From: Holothuria scabra
Lineage: Eukaryota; Echinodermata; Holothuroidea; Aspidochirotida; Holothuriidae
Assembly (NCBI GenBank): GCA_037179385.1
Contig: CM074190.1
Coordinates: forward strand, 12,606,206-12,670,205
DNA length: 64,000 nucleotides
Direction: 5' to 3'
Shown: piece after piece, positions 38,601 through 53,600 of the stretch
How the letters are laid out: the number at the start of each line of letters is the position of its first letter
Numbering within the stretch: position 1 is the first letter of the stretch
The notes under the pieces: model-generated
The model's input: only the letters and a program-made list of their open reading frames with translations
Told to the model about the DNA's origin: nothing
Database searches by the model: none
Translations under genes and position numbers: made by a program

Positions 38601-41600
38601 TCATCATATCATGGTTGGAGAAAGGCCAGTGCAACAAGAAAACATCAAACCAGTTTTATCGACTCATCTCACTTACCAACAGGTAGTACATTTTTCAATT
38701 TGATCCATCTTGACATGATTTGACTTTGGTTAGTTTTGTCGTCATTGATACCATTTGATTGACGTTGCTCCCTTGCTTCTCTAGAATTAAGTTCAATGAA
38801 TTGCTGTAATGTTTGTCAAATATGTGTCCCCAAATAAAAAAAATGACTATACATATATTTTAGAGGTTTATTTTGCTGCTTTTTAGCCATCCCTAATCAA
38901 CAAGTCATACAAAAGCATGCTTGAAGAAATTCATTTGAAATTCTGGTGAAGAAGCAAAACAGTTTTTAGGGAAGATACAGTCACCTCTGTTTGAATTTTT
39001 TTTAAGAATCATGAGAATCATGTGACATTTTTTCACTCAATTGTGGCAGTTGTGACAATTTGCTGCTTGGATCACCCTTCCTGTGCAATTTTCAGCTCAT
39101 GAATAAACATGAAAGATCCTTGGAAGAGAAGGAAGAGGAAATTTATAAGATTTTAGCTGTCGTTTCAAAATAAGCTTGTGGTAACTGCTCATGCCCCTTG
39201 CCGCTTTAAACCTTCTTTTATAATGAAAACAGGCCTAAATACAGTTTTTCTTGTTGTCTCTTTTGTGCAGTCATGTGAGGAGACTTCAGAATGAGAAGAC
39301 TGAGTCTGATAAGATTTTTGAGGAAGCAAAGCAACAATATATTAACTGCAAACGTGGTATTGTCATGCAGCGTAAGTAGTGTAGGGCACCCTTTTTCTAG
39401 TGCAGTTTAACTTTCCTTCATATTATACATTACGATGGATTAAAGGGATGATTTTGTAAAATTATGCCGTATCTCAGAGAAAAATTCACATGCAAAATAG
39501 GAGAAAAAAATTGAGAATTTGAAAATAGATTTTGTTACATATTGTCATCATTTACTGATTGTTTACAGCTCTGAAAAAAAAGGCTGCGGCAAGCCTGACT
39601 TAAACCAATTGATTAGAAACTGGGCCATGTAACCTCATCTAATATAACTACAGTTCATTCCCACTCTTTATTGATAGCATTGTTTAGCCCATGTTGATAT
39701 ATTGGTAGCATTGGAACTGATAAATGCTATATAAACTTTAGTTAGTCAAATAAGATTATTCCCTCAATTTGTGATAAGAGACTCCCTAATTGCCGTACAG
39801 TTTATAGTTCAAAGTATTGATATTTCTGAGCATCAGAGGGGGTGTGGGAAATTCCCAAGTTATGTACATCACGACACTAGAGTCTATTCCAAACAAGCAA
39901 ATACTTTTAGATGCTTTCATGTGATAATGTGAAGTTTTCAGGACTTTATTTTTAGATTTTGAAGATAAACACTATCTTTGTTGTAATGTGTCAAAAGAAG
40001 AAACAAGGTATTTTTCTAAAAATAAGACCATAACAAAAGACTTCTTGTTGCTGGAAAAAGAAGTAGATCGGGGTAAGGAAACCTTGGACTGATTATTTGT
40101 GTAAAAGAAACATGAAGGAAGTAAAAAAAAATAATTCGGATGGACAGACGGATGGACGAGAAAAGTGTTTGCATGAAATAGGGGCTTTTCTCCACTTATG
40201 GCCTGTTATAGCCCCTCCCGAAACTGCATATATATATATATACATTACAGTTTATATCCTGGTGAGCATGTAAGATCCTTATGTGTAATCTGTACCTTTA
40301 TTATCATTGCATGTTGTGTAATGTCAGCTGTTCTGCATTTTTTAATTTGATTTCAGTCAAAGAAGAAGTTAGTGGTTGAAAGTTTTGCCTCTCCTGAGGA
40401 AAATATTCCTAGGGATGGTGTGTGTCTTTTCAAGGTTAACTGCAAAGAAACCTCCCTTTTTTTAAAATTTTGCTTACCAACATAGCAATGTAATGATCCC
40501 ATGTGTTTACAGAAAAGTCATTTTGGGTAACGTATGGCAAAAGTTGCATAATTAATCATGTGTAGGAAAAGGCACAGGGGAGTATGTTAGGAAGCTTGTC
40601 AGCAGATGACATATTTGGGTCAATACTACACCTGAATTACACATAACAATAGCAGGGAGGAAGAATATGCCGAGTCATATTAGAGGGGTTCTTCATGTTT
40701 AAGAGCTTGTCACCATTCTGCATATGCAGCTTTTGAAATAAATATTGTTTTCGTGAAAATAGTTACTGTATGATTTAACCAGCTGTTTTGACAATTGTTC
40801 TTGATCAGTTCATGGCGTGTTTTTGCCGATACTCAAATATCTGCCGATCTGCAGTATTTTTGCACTTTAAAAAGACATTAACTAAGATAAAAATTCCTCA
40901 AATTTCTACTCTGAACATCTTGTTCAAACAAATGCATCTGTTTTAAGGCCCAAAGTATGTTCAAGTAAGTAGAATGCTGACTGGGCAGGATTTTCTGTCA
41001 AATAACTTACAATTTATCAAGGAAAGCAGAGGATTATCCCTTTGGCCAGTACACCTCACGTGAAATCAACTTCACACCTATACTTACCTCCTGTTACAAT
41101 TCCACCTACCTGCAACAAGGACTGCCTGCCAAGTCAGCTTCCCTCCATCTCCATTGTGCTATTTTTCACCAGGGTCGAGTTATGGTCAGGTATGATTACA
41201 AATGTTAAAGGGGGGTAAGTATCATGGCTGATAAATCCCCAGATCTGGGAGTTTTGGGGAAGTAGCTTTCAGAGTGGGATGATTAAAGCTGCAGAATTTT
41301 GGAAAAGGTAGAGACCCGGGGGGGGGGGGGGACCTTGTGTTAATTTTTATTTTAGCAATAATAACTGCGAGAAAGAAAGGAGCAGGTTATTCTACGCTTT
41401 GGAAAAACATCACAATGCACCAAAAAAGTCTGAGGTGACAATTGAGTGGAGTTAACTTCTTGAAAGTGAATCAAATTTGTGCTGAACTTTACGTTTGCAT
41501 TCACGTTTACTTTTTTGATTGGGCAATTGTCTTACTTCAACATTGCTGAGATTTGTTTGGCTAAGGTTCTGTGTTGCTTGCAATAATTTATGCTGTGATA

Positions 41601-44600
41601 TGTTTCAATCATATTTCCTTAGTCAGTCATTTCCTCGCTATCACAACGGGAGGATATTAAGGTTTGTTATGCCTGGCTCAAAGTTTGATTAAATTTGTTG
41701 CTGCTGATATGACAACGCGGCCTGTCACCAGTTTAGTTAGAATGTTATGGTTGTTATGTGTGTAAAAGTACTTTTTGGAAACAGTGCTACCCTCCACAGG
41801 AACTGTTAAGACCTATTTAAAGTTTGACAAAGCTTATTAAATGGTCTGCAGTAGGTGATGAGGGGATATTCATCAGAGATAATAAAATAGCATCAGGGTT
41901 TACAATGGAGTACATGAGGTAAGGCAACTTATAATTGAGGAAGTCATTTGTTGGTTAATGAGACAATTTAGGTATTCTCAGTACTTTAATGTGAAATCAA
42001 CAGACAACTGTGTTCTAGTACTATATGTCACTCCTACTTATCCCCACTCTTACTGCTAGTGGACAGCTCATCTACCCCAGAACAGTTTACTGGCAATGAA
42101 AGAATCCAAACAGTTGGCACCATTCTCACTGTCTAGAAAACTTTCTGACAAGTAGCCCTTGCTTTATTTGCAGGGGTGTGGCACAATTCATGTTTTGAAA
42201 TATGTTTGTTTGGATCCTCGGCCATTTCCAGGACAATCCATCGTTATTTGTGATGTGGATGTCATCTATGGACCGCTGTCTTCTGGTGTTTGAGTTACTT
42301 TTGTTTTGTCTTCAGAAAACTTCTTTTTAGCCAAGTACCTATGTGACATTCCTTTGAATATTTATCATACTTGAAAATAATTCTTTGTGGTTGTGGCCAG
42401 CTCTGACAGTTTGGACCATAACCATTGAAGACACCATTAATCCCTTGAAGAGAGCTTTACTCTATTTTGCACAAATTAAAGGAAAAAGTGCTTTGATAAG
42501 TACCGGTTACATTAAAGGCTGTTCAATGTTATTGGTTAAATAGTATTATTGGTAAAATTACATCCTTTTAATGGTGTTTACTTAGCAGCTTACCTCAACT
42601 GCTTTTGTTCTCTCAGCACTACCCCAGGAGGCACAAAGTCAGGTTCTTTGTTATGTCACCCTTTTGTCTACATCTGAACAATAAGCTGCAGTTCGGATCA
42701 TTTTGTAAAATGAAAACTGTCTCCACAGGTAGTTTAAATGCTAAAGTTTTTTGTATTAGACCAAGAATTTATGTTTGTCACTAGTTTGATACAACAAGTT
42801 CTGCTGTACCATTGTAAATAACAAAGTTTTGCAGATTACGTGCCTAGGAACTGTGAATAAGTATGCAACTTGTGAAGTTTATTATACACCCTGTTTTAAA
42901 AGTAATTACCAACCTTTTGATTGTCCAATGTTCCCATCAAGTTGAACTATTCATAGAAAAGAAAAAATGGATCAAACAAAAGCGACGCTGGCTGCTGCGT
43001 GCTGTTGTTTATAATAAGATAGGAAAGTAAATACACCTATGCTTCAATAACCAAAACTTTTGTATCTGCGGTTGCCAAGGGGTATTGTTATAGTAACAAC
43101 AAATTTTATTTTTAAGTACCATCAGATATGATATTACTTCAGAATAAGTCAAAGTGATAACTTCTTACATAGATTACCTGCTTCTTGTCACCTGTGTTGA
43201 TTGGTCTTCTTGGCAGGGCATAAGGTCAAAGATTAAAGATAGGTTTAAGTCAATCAAAGTTTGGAATTACGTTCACTGAGGTGTAAAACTACTGCCAGCA
43301 TTTACAAAAGAATACAGGTGGGTGTAAGCTGAGTGGTGATACTGTGACACTTCGTGGTGGTCAAAGTGTGAAAGTGGCATTTTATCTGGACATTTATCTG
43401 CTGCGTTTTGTCATTGGGGATGCTAACCAACCTGTTCATGCCTTACCCAGATTCTCACTGTGTTATTAAGTGTTTAGGCACCAATGTCTAATAGCCAAGC
43501 TGCATCTTTGTTACATTACACTCTGCAATAGCAAGCAGATTAATCCAGAAATAGTTATGAGTCTGTAACAATAGCAAGCAGATAAATCCAGACAAATATG
43601 TGTCTGTAACAATAGCATGGCTGAGGTAGCTGGAGTTTATTGTTTGGTATTTGGTTTCTTTAATTTCAGCAAGTTGTACAAACAAAATATTTCCATTGTT
43701 GGAATTTTGTATCACTCCTCATAGAATCTCATTTTGCTATACCTTAGTAATCATTGGCCAATTGGGGTAGTATCACTCATAACCCAGTGAAGGCTGGGTC
43801 AGCATGCTCAATTTCACATGTGCTTTAACCGGTAAAGCAAAGTTGATCAGTTTTTGCAAGTACTTCCAAAAAAACTTTCTTTTTTGGAAGCACTCTGCAC
43901 ATGTCAAACAAAGGTCCTGTAGCACACTTGTCTGTCTGTCAGTAAAATGTGGCTTGTTAAATTACGGCTAAAAAGTTTGAGACCATTCCTCATCAGCACA
44001 ACTTTGATGTAACTAAAGAATGCAGGGTATGTATCTGTTGGCACATGGTGAAATGTGGCTGAGGCTCTGTAAAGTGTTACAAAACAGGATTAACATTGAA
44101 TGTTAAGTAGACCTTTTAACATATTAGTGAGTGATTTAAACTGAACCTTGAGCCCAACTTGTAATTATCACACATGTGGGGGTTTTTCTAGAGATGCCTG
44201 GGCTTATTTGATTTGGCATGCTCTCAGTCACGGCTCATATACAGAAGGCATCTTTATAGGCTCAAAGTAGGACCCTTGGTACAATTTTGATACAATAAAC
44301 ACTTGTGTGTCAAAACTAATGTGCATCTTGGTGACATCCATGGAAAACTCTTCCATAGGAAACGTTTTGAAAGCTACCTATAAAATGAATCTTAGAATAA
44401 ATTGTATGTTTCATATGATATAAATTCAAAATAGTATTTAATGATCCATTTACTTGTATACAATTATAATGATTGTTTTCTTATTGGTGCTGCTGCTACC
44501 TTTAGAAGCACTGATTTGAATATGTTAGTTAGAGGTAAGCTAAGATAATAGAGTGACTGGATACTGGATAGCTTCACATATTGACCCATGCTACCCATGT

Positions 44601-47600
44601 TTTGCTTCTCAAGGATATAAGATATACTTTAGTGACAATTGAATGCCCTCAGATGCTATTTGGTTCAACAAAATTGTGCATTGGGAAGTAAACAACTAAA
44701 ATGTTTTGTTTTCTTATTTGTAATTTTCCATTAAAAAGTGAAGTGGTAAGCACCTTTGGTTGTCATAGCCCCTATTCTTTCCTCCCTTCATCTTGGATCC
44801 ATCAGTGTTGGAGAATGGGTGTGGAGTGTGTCTAAACCTTTTGGAGCCACCCTTTGAATCTATCTTTTCAAGTTTTCCTCTTCATTGCCATCGGAAGTTC
44901 CTATCATAAAAATGAAATCCATTGGAAATGAATTGTTTGCAAGTTGAAGTTCTAAGGTAGCATTTGATATGGTAGGTTACCTGTCTCTCAATTGGGCATA
45001 TGACAATAACCAGGGATGTCACCAGACCATTTTGAGAGTCAGATAAGTTGTGATCACCATCCTGGGGGAGCTGTCTTAGGGGTAGGGGGTGTCCCATTCC
45101 CCTTTGAAAAATTATTGCAGATTTGAGAGTGCTTACAAAAAAACAAGGAATTATCTTTCAATTCTAAACAAATTTAAAATTTTTTCAGTTAGGGTAAGAC
45201 ATTTGTGCTGGGTGGTGATGCTGAAATTGATGGCGAGTCCCTGATGGAGATTTTCAGAGCTGGGTTGCACTGCCCAGTGTGCTGACAACCCTGGCATTAA
45301 CTGATATATTAAATCTAAGCTCCTGTACAAAGATTCAAATGAAGTATGGCATAAGCAACTTAACAGGTGAGTCCAGTCATTGACGGATTGAATTGTGGAA
45401 GGAAAAGAACTTCCACATATCCTCTCTGCAGGAAAACCAGGCAGGGCCAAGGAATTTTGCTGAAGTCTTATGTCATGAAAATGTCAGGGAACCTTGATAT
45501 AGGAAGATCAGCTTGGTAGGAATATACTTCTCCTGGTGCTAAGCATCATCACAATACTTGCAGGTGATGGTAAGTAAGTCAGGAAAATGATCTGAAAATT
45601 GGAATACAACTTCCTGGAATTATCTTGTAAAAAAATTAAAAGTTCTGGTTGTCATGTTTGTAAAAGTAATTTGACTTTCTTCCACTAGAGTAAAATAGGC
45701 TTCTCTTTGGATTAAAAGTTTTACACATTGCTCATTTATGAGGGCAACTATTATTTCTCTGACAGTAACCCTGCTTGAGCAAGTTCACACAAGTGCAGCG
45801 AAGAAAAAAGTTTGGGACCATTTCACCAAAGCTCAGCGGAAAAACTTGAACCAATGGAGACAATCAGTCAAGGTAATGTTTCTTAGATAAATAGATTAAG
45901 AGATATCAGCAGGCTGGTTTTGAAATGTTTGGATAATTCAGTTGTTAATGGTTATAGCAAACAAAATTATACACTCAAAATCATGTTCTTGAATCTTTCA
46001 TAGATTTTATTAAACATGTACTACTTGTCTACGATTTTATACCTTCAGGATGGCATTTATAAAGTAGGGGCACAACTGAATATCTTCTTCCAAATCAAAG
46101 AAGGATTTCAATAAAATCTTAAAGAAGGAAAATTTGAACAGTTGAGTAACTCTGCTACAAAAATTGGTTGCATAAATGTTTGGTACCAGAAATGAGCAGA
46201 AATTTCTTTTAATATCACAAAGAATTATCTTTTACAACTTAGTCAAATCCAGCCTGGTGGTTGTTAGTGCATTAAGTACGTACATTAATTTTACTGCAGT
46301 AGTTGTTAGTTTTTAAACAGTGGCATACATTTATAACTTAATTTATTTGAATTTTGACTGGGTCAGCAGGAAGCAGGACCTTTCTTCTGAAGAAGATCTC
46401 TGAAATATTCAGGTAACTTACTATTTTGCAAGGCACATTTTTACCTTGCAAAGAGAGAAATTGAAAATGTGTTTCAATTTGAGATCAACCTTTGACAATA
46501 TCATGTTTGTTTTTGCTCTGAAACAGTTCACATATTATTAGGATATACACAAGAGGTATAGAGGCCATACACGTAACATCAGGGCATTTCAATTTGGCGT
46601 ACTGTTGAGGCTATACACGTAACATCAGGGCATTTCAATTTGGTGTAATGTAGAGGCTATACACGTAACATCAGGGCATTTCAATTTGGCGTACTATAGA
46701 GGCTATACACGTAACATCAGGGCATTTCAATTTGGCTTACTGTAGAGGCTATACACGTAACATCAGGGCATTTCAATTTGGCGTACTGTAGAGGCTATAC
46801 ACGTGACATCAGGGCATTTCAATTTGGCGTACTGTAGAGGCTATACACGTGACATCAGGGCATTTCAATTTGGCGTACTGTAGAGGCTATACACATTACA
46901 TCAGGGCATTTCAATTTGGCGTACTGTAGAGGCTATACACGTTACATCAGGGCATTTCAATTTGGCGTACTGGATGGAAATGATCAAAGGCAGTCTTTGT
47001 GTTACCAAAAGGTTTGCATAATAGCAACTTAGTGACAATTGTTGTAAAATGGACACCTGGATGGAAAAACAAAGATGTGCAACGCATTGATGTAGGTGCA
47101 TAGTCCCTGAAGGATGGGGATAGAAGGGGGGGAGGAGAGAGCAAAAACGATGGAAAATTATGACCTTGTTGGTTTCATTTAGAGCACACTGATGTTAACA
47201 CACAATGACATATCAGTGCGGCATACAGTAAAATGCATTGAAACTTGGAGCGGCCCCACCAACTCCCCCCTCCCCCCAAAGTAAAACAACTTGACTTGTG
47301 AGAACGTGCCTTTTAGACATGTATTTGCAGATCCTTGGAATGACATTGTTTTGTTTTCTGTTTCTGCTCACCTTTCCCCAACTTTTTCGTAAATTTCTCT
47401 TCGGTGCCTGTACCTCAATCTAGCATGTGGGTTCATAATTGCTTTTGACTCCTGCTAAGCATTTTTCGTCTTAACGGCTGCAAATCTTTGCTGCCCTCAT
47501 CTTTGTGATATGAAAGTAAGTGTTGAAGGAAGTGTCAACAGAAGTGTTGTGAATCAGCTTTAATGGGTAAGTTGAGAAAGTGAAGTCGGAATTTTGTGAG

Positions 47601-50600
47601 CATGCTTGGTTCAGGTATGGTTAATACACACCTGTGTGTAAACGTTGGTGAAAAAGCAGTGTGGTGGATTACTTAAAATGAAATGTTTATTTTGAGGAGG
47701 CAAAATGTAGTAAGGGGTCGAATATCATCCTTAGGAAGGGGTTACTGTTGCTATTGGTTTTTTGCCAGACAGTTGTTCAGGAAATAAAGATATACATTAG
47801 TAAATAGAAGGTAGGTATCAAAGCTCAGTGACTCCCAAACCAGGGGGTTTTGGGGAGTTAAAGTCATTCCACAATGAGTTACGCAAAGATTTAAGATTTA
47901 AACTTGTATAATTTAACAAGGCAAAGTAGAGTAAAAATCTTTCTTGCATATTTTCAGATAATTTAGGACTCCTCAGTGCATTGACAATATGAAGATTTTT
48001 TGGCTGGGAACATTTTTGCCAACACTTTAGCCAAATATAATAAGTTTACCATATGTGCCATACTCAGTAGGCATCTGGAACTTTTGTCCAGTCGAAATCA
48101 ATTCAACTCTCTGACATTGCTTATTACAGCTTTTTGTTAGCATTGTGGAACTTTGAGATATTTTACTGCCAGAATGTATGTATGGAGGGTATCTGCACGT
48201 CTTCTTAAGTGACTTCATGACTTAATTGCATACGTCTTAATAACGCTTGTTATCAGAATGTTTACAGTACTGTATAAAATAAAAAGATCATGTGATGATA
48301 CAGATTAAGACTCCTATGTTAAACACAAGGTAAGGACCTATCAGCATTTTGCAACCCTAGAAAAGATTTTTAAATGCTTCAGTGGCAGGTTTTGACTGGT
48401 TCCTAGTTTTCTTTCAAAATAAATTTCAAATTTGAGCTTTACTTTTTATGCTTTTTAACTGCTTCATCCATCATTGTTTGGGTAAGTTGGACATAATTAC
48501 TCCCTCACTCTGCCATTAGATGGAATTGCTTCAAAAATACACTTTACTGACTTTAATAAGCTCTGGTCACACCAGGTAACAATAAGGTATTTGATCGTAC
48601 CTTAACGATTTTTGCATCAAACAGTTGCTGTGCAATTTCAGTATAGTGGTCACAAGTTTAGCAAATCTTTTGGTGTGACAGACAGAGGTAGCACAGTCAA
48701 CTATCATCATGCTAAAACTGTTAGTGTATTGGATGTGATATCTTTGCCTGAAGTGACCTGGGCTTTAAACTTACCCCTTGCTACCTTGATATATATTAGG
48801 TGACATCAATGGCCCTCTATATATGCTGTCTGTTCAGAGGAAGTGTCCATGGGGAAGTAATAGTTAGCTCTAGATTTCATGACCCATATTTTGTTGTAGA
48901 TGAGGTCCGTGTTGGGAAATCTAAAGCTCCCAAATAAATGAACTAAGGAAAGGTGGGTACACTGCTTGTAGTGAGAAGGAGGCCATGAAGGGGGCATCTT
49001 CCCTTTGGAAATATTTTGCTACCAAGGAAGAAAAAAGGGACTATATTAATGCATTCTTGTATGTTTACCCTGTGTGTCTGGCTACAGGCCTGCCTTGACA
49101 ATGTGTTTCAATGGGACTGTGAAAAGGGCCTTTGATAACAATGCTCGGAGTTCATGCTATGAGTGTCATAGTCCCTTTGCAGTACAAACCGCAATAAAGT
49201 TTTGATGAAACCTTGTGCCATATAGGTACCAGATGCACTAATCCTTTGTTCTTAAAGAAATGCAAGGAATCATTGCTTAGTTTAAAAAAAAAAAGAAAAA
49301 AAAAAAGGATTTACAGTCAAAATGCAGTTTGTAGAAAATTCTAAAGATCATTGGGGCTTGTCAACTTGGACAATACTTATTGCTAACATCATATTATTCT
49401 CTTGCTCATTTTGACGGTTCCTGGAATCTCTAACTTTTTCACATGATACATTTAATGACATCCTAATTTTTTTCCTCCCAAGAATGATTTCAAACCTTTT
49501 TTCTCCCATTTTCTCTCCTTTAAATGGCATATGTGTATAGTCACCCTTATTTTATTTCAATACTCTAAGACCTCTTAAAATTTCTCAGTGCAAGTACTTT
49601 TCTTCTTTTGTGCTCTTCCTGTTTTTAAATGATGCCCCAGTTTCAAAACATTTATTTATTTATTTCTTGTAATCTCTATTTCCTTAGCTTAATAAGCCAA
49701 TCATGAATTGTAATACAGGGGTTTTTTCTTATTTTTGGTTGTGGATTAGCACACCCATCCTTTAATTTTTTCCCTTCCATTCTCCCCATCCCAGGGCTTC
49801 CTATTGCTATCACTGACTTTACTTGTCAGCCATCCTTGAAACACAGAAAACCTTCCTGCTATTTCCTGGAGTTTGAGAAAAGTTTTCAAACCTGGGAAAC
49901 ATTGATAAATATGATTGTTTCATGAATTATGTCAGGATGTTGAATTGCATCTCATTCGTTCTCAAAAGTATCAGGTGGACCCTTTTCTACCTAGCTATGA
50001 AAAAGTTTTGTTGGATAATTTTTTTGTGGTTATTTTTGCCTGTTGCAAATTGGGCAATACTCACAGGATGCAGTTCAGACACTCATATGTAGAATGCCAC
50101 CACCATTTAGAATGTGGTTAGAAATCTCAGAAAAGCAGTTCCCCTTCCGGCAATCTTTTGCCATGTCAATAAAATGTGCCAAAACTCAATGCTGCAATCC
50201 TTTTAATCTCACTCAGAAAGAGCACTGGCTGTATCATTTTTGCGGCTTAGTTCGACCTTTGAACCAATGCCACTCTTAAGTTTAAAAGTCCTTTTAAAAA
50301 AAAAATACTCATCTGCTGGCATTTTTTGGCTGTTTCCTATGTTTTAAGAAAATATATGTCTGCAGGCAAGTTTTGCACTGTCCTACGTGCTATATGAAAG
50401 CCGTAACGATGTTCATCTGCAGAAAGTTTCTGCACTTTTTCCTATGTAGTATCTGGAAGACCAGTCCTTCAAAGAAAGTATTCATTTGTGGGCAAGTTTT
50501 TCTCTGTTTCCTATGAACTGTCTGAAGTTAACAATAAAAAGAATTGTGGAAGGGTGGAATTTCTCACTTACAATTTAAACCCTAGCTCCAACACTGTGGT

Positions 50601-53600
50601 GTATTGAAAATGTGTATGTGTTTCATCCATATGTAAGTTGAATTTTTAGAATTCATCATCAAGAGCTACTTTGTTCAGCAGAACATTTTGTTTCCAGTCA
50701 TAGGTAGAAGTCATGAGAGTATTTATTTACTAGAGACAAAGTTCAAAATAACAGAATGTCCATGCATGGTGGCAAAAGCTAGGTCCTAATGTGGAGTGTT
50801 TCGAACAACCAGCCATTTCTTTCTTTAGTGTGGTTTCATATATGCTGCTCATCCAGTTTGCCTGTTTAAGGTGTCCACAAATTCAGAGCGAGTCGCAGAT
50901 CATATGCCAAAAGAACTGCACACTCTTGCGTATACATACATTGCTATGTGCAGCTCTTCAAAACTCTGAGCAACTGATAACAAACTGCAAACTGATAACT
51001 TTCAGTGTGGGCACACATGTGTGCATCTTTAACAAAACAAAAACTGCCTGTGGATGAAATCTGACTTACCTGTTCAAGCACTCTGCTGTTTGCCAGTTAT
51101 ATAGCCTAAATACAACAAGTGACAGTGGTTATGTTCATGTTCAAAGGCTATGTACATGTTTTTGTTTTAAATCTGTTGTTGTCTACACTTTCATTATGTA
51201 GGCTATGTTTAGCATTTTAGATAATACAATAGCGTCGTACTTGTTGATCAAGGAGAAAACTAAGGTAAGAGCCTATTATCCAATCAAAATGACAGAAGCA
51301 TCTGTAATTATCGTGCAGGTTAGTGTAATGAATCCTGTTGCTTAAGGTTAAGTTTTGTTACCTACAGGTTACTTCAACACTGTATGCATTTCGTGGTGCC
51401 AATCCTGACGTTACAGAAATAAAGATAAATGACAGGTAATTAGGGGTCAAAAGTGCCGCTCTCTGTGAAGTCTTCAGGAAATACAAGAGGGAAAATGCCT
51501 CTTCTACAGTTGCTGAAAGTACCATAATGTTGTCACCACTTTGGCACACTTGATGCAGACAGTTCAACAACTAACTGTCAGAGGCTAAACCATTTTCGAC
51601 CTAACTCTTGCTTTCAAATTAGCCAGATTGTGTACAGGGCATGTGTTAGACCTTGGCCTCTAGTTAGTAAATACTCTTAGTAGAAACCCTTCAATACTGC
51701 CCTCACTCATATACTCAACTTGAGTATTCATTTAGTTGCATGACCCAGGTTGTGATTCTGTACTCAGTCAATGTGTTTGGTTAGCCCAGGGTGTTATGAT
51801 ATATTCCTTAAATAAATGGAATATGTAATTGGACACTTCTTGTCTGGTCATATATGTATTATATGTTAGTCATGTAAAGATACTTAGCAAATATGCATCT
51901 GCTTCAAGTATACAATAGTTGTCAATCAAAAGTGAATACTTCCATAGTATTTTTGTTTACTTTCTGTCTTTTATTAGTTTCCATGGTAAATTTTTTGTTT
52001 CTTTTCGTCCAATCTTTAATAGCTTGTGTAGATATTGTCAATATTGTAAAGCTGCCCTCCAACATAGAGACAGTGTATTCATTCAATCACAGCTTTATAA
52101 TGTAAACCAACTGAAATGTCTGATTTGTACTATGGGGAAACAGACAGCCAGCTGTGCAGGCTAGGCTTTGCCTGGGTAAACCTGAAATGACACTGAAATT
52201 GTGTTAGCCACATTTTCTTTCAAAGATTTTTGGTTTCTTTAGGTGGCATCATTTTATGATTCTTAGACAACAACATCTTGCATTATGCCTTGTTAGATAG
52301 CTATATGGGGAGGGGGACACTAGGTTGTACTCTGAACCATATGAAAGTTTTGCTTCAACAACTTTTGTTTTTCTCTAACAAAATTTTCTCACCTTTTGTG
52401 TGATATGATCTTTTGGGATAGACCATAAAAGCTTATTTTTTATGGAAGACCATAAGACCCTAATTATAAGGAAGACTTTCTGCTTCATCAGGGAGTGCAG
52501 TAGCCACCCAATCATAGCAGTCTTGCTGCATGTCAAAGCATATATAGCACTTGATGCTGTGACCAAAAATGTTGTAACCTTTCTTCCAAACACCTCCCCA
52601 CTTCTTATTCTTCTTTGCCAGAAAAGAATGATTGGGGAAAAAAATTAACTAAATTACTGAATAACTTACTTTTATCTTTGGAATTACAATTCTTGGATAT
52701 ATAAGTGTAGGTGTCTGTATAGTTATAAAGGTCCGTCAGTGGCATAGCCAGGATTTGGGGGAAAGGGAGGCCTGGTGTTTTACTGTTTAAGCAGAGCACT
52801 ACCATAGGTTGGCCTCAAGCATACAAGAAAAGGAGCAGGAGATTGCTGCTCCAGGCCATTTGATCTCATTGAAACTGTTCTTAAAGTTACAGGATTTTAA
52901 ATACATCCCAGTCACAAATTTTCATCCCACCCAACTTTCACTGTAACTGTTCAATTCAGTCCAAATTTAATCTGATGTTGTCAACTTTACTATGATGCAA
53001 GTGTTCCTATGACATTTACCGCCTGACAGCATGGTCAAGTGGTTAGAGCATCTGACTTGAAGTCAGAAGGTAGGGAGTTTGGCTCCTGTCCAGGTCATAC
53101 CCAAGACTTTAAAAACCGAACCTACTGCCATGGTGCTTGTTGCTCAGCATTAGCAATGGAGTACGGAAAACAAGCCAGTATGTCACAACTGGAAAAAAGG
53201 CTGTAGTCTGCTTGATTTGAATCAATTGGTTGGAAACTGGGCTGTAAAACTCCATCTAACTAACTAACTTACCCATCACATTTACCATTCATATCTGGGT
53301 GGGGGGGGGGAGATTAATTGATAGAATTACTTGAAGGAGGGGGTATCAGTTGCTTTATAAATTTCCCAGATTTTTTTTTTGAGTGGAAAACATATACATG
53401 GAGACCACCTAGGTGTTTTTCTTTTCCTCTAACAACTGTTCTCAACCCCTTTCCCCTGAGACTTCAATCTTCACCCTTCCCCTGAGACTTCAATCTTCAC
53501 CCTTCCCCTGAGACTTCAATCTTCACATATGTATACATTTCCAGAGTCACTTGGGGGAGAAAAAGTGTAACAAATGTGTCATATCTCATCCATCTCTCTT

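Noticed and set aside
40355..40430. A possible extra ENOX exon after TTTCAG at about 40357
   Set aside because: It reads SKKKLVVES-like sequence, but exons 7 and 8 already join with no gap relative to vertebrate ENOX, and an insertion would break the frame.
53028..53098. A tRNA-Ser(TGA) gene
   Set aside because: The B box is degenerate and the same SINE body follows; it is a SINE promoter region.
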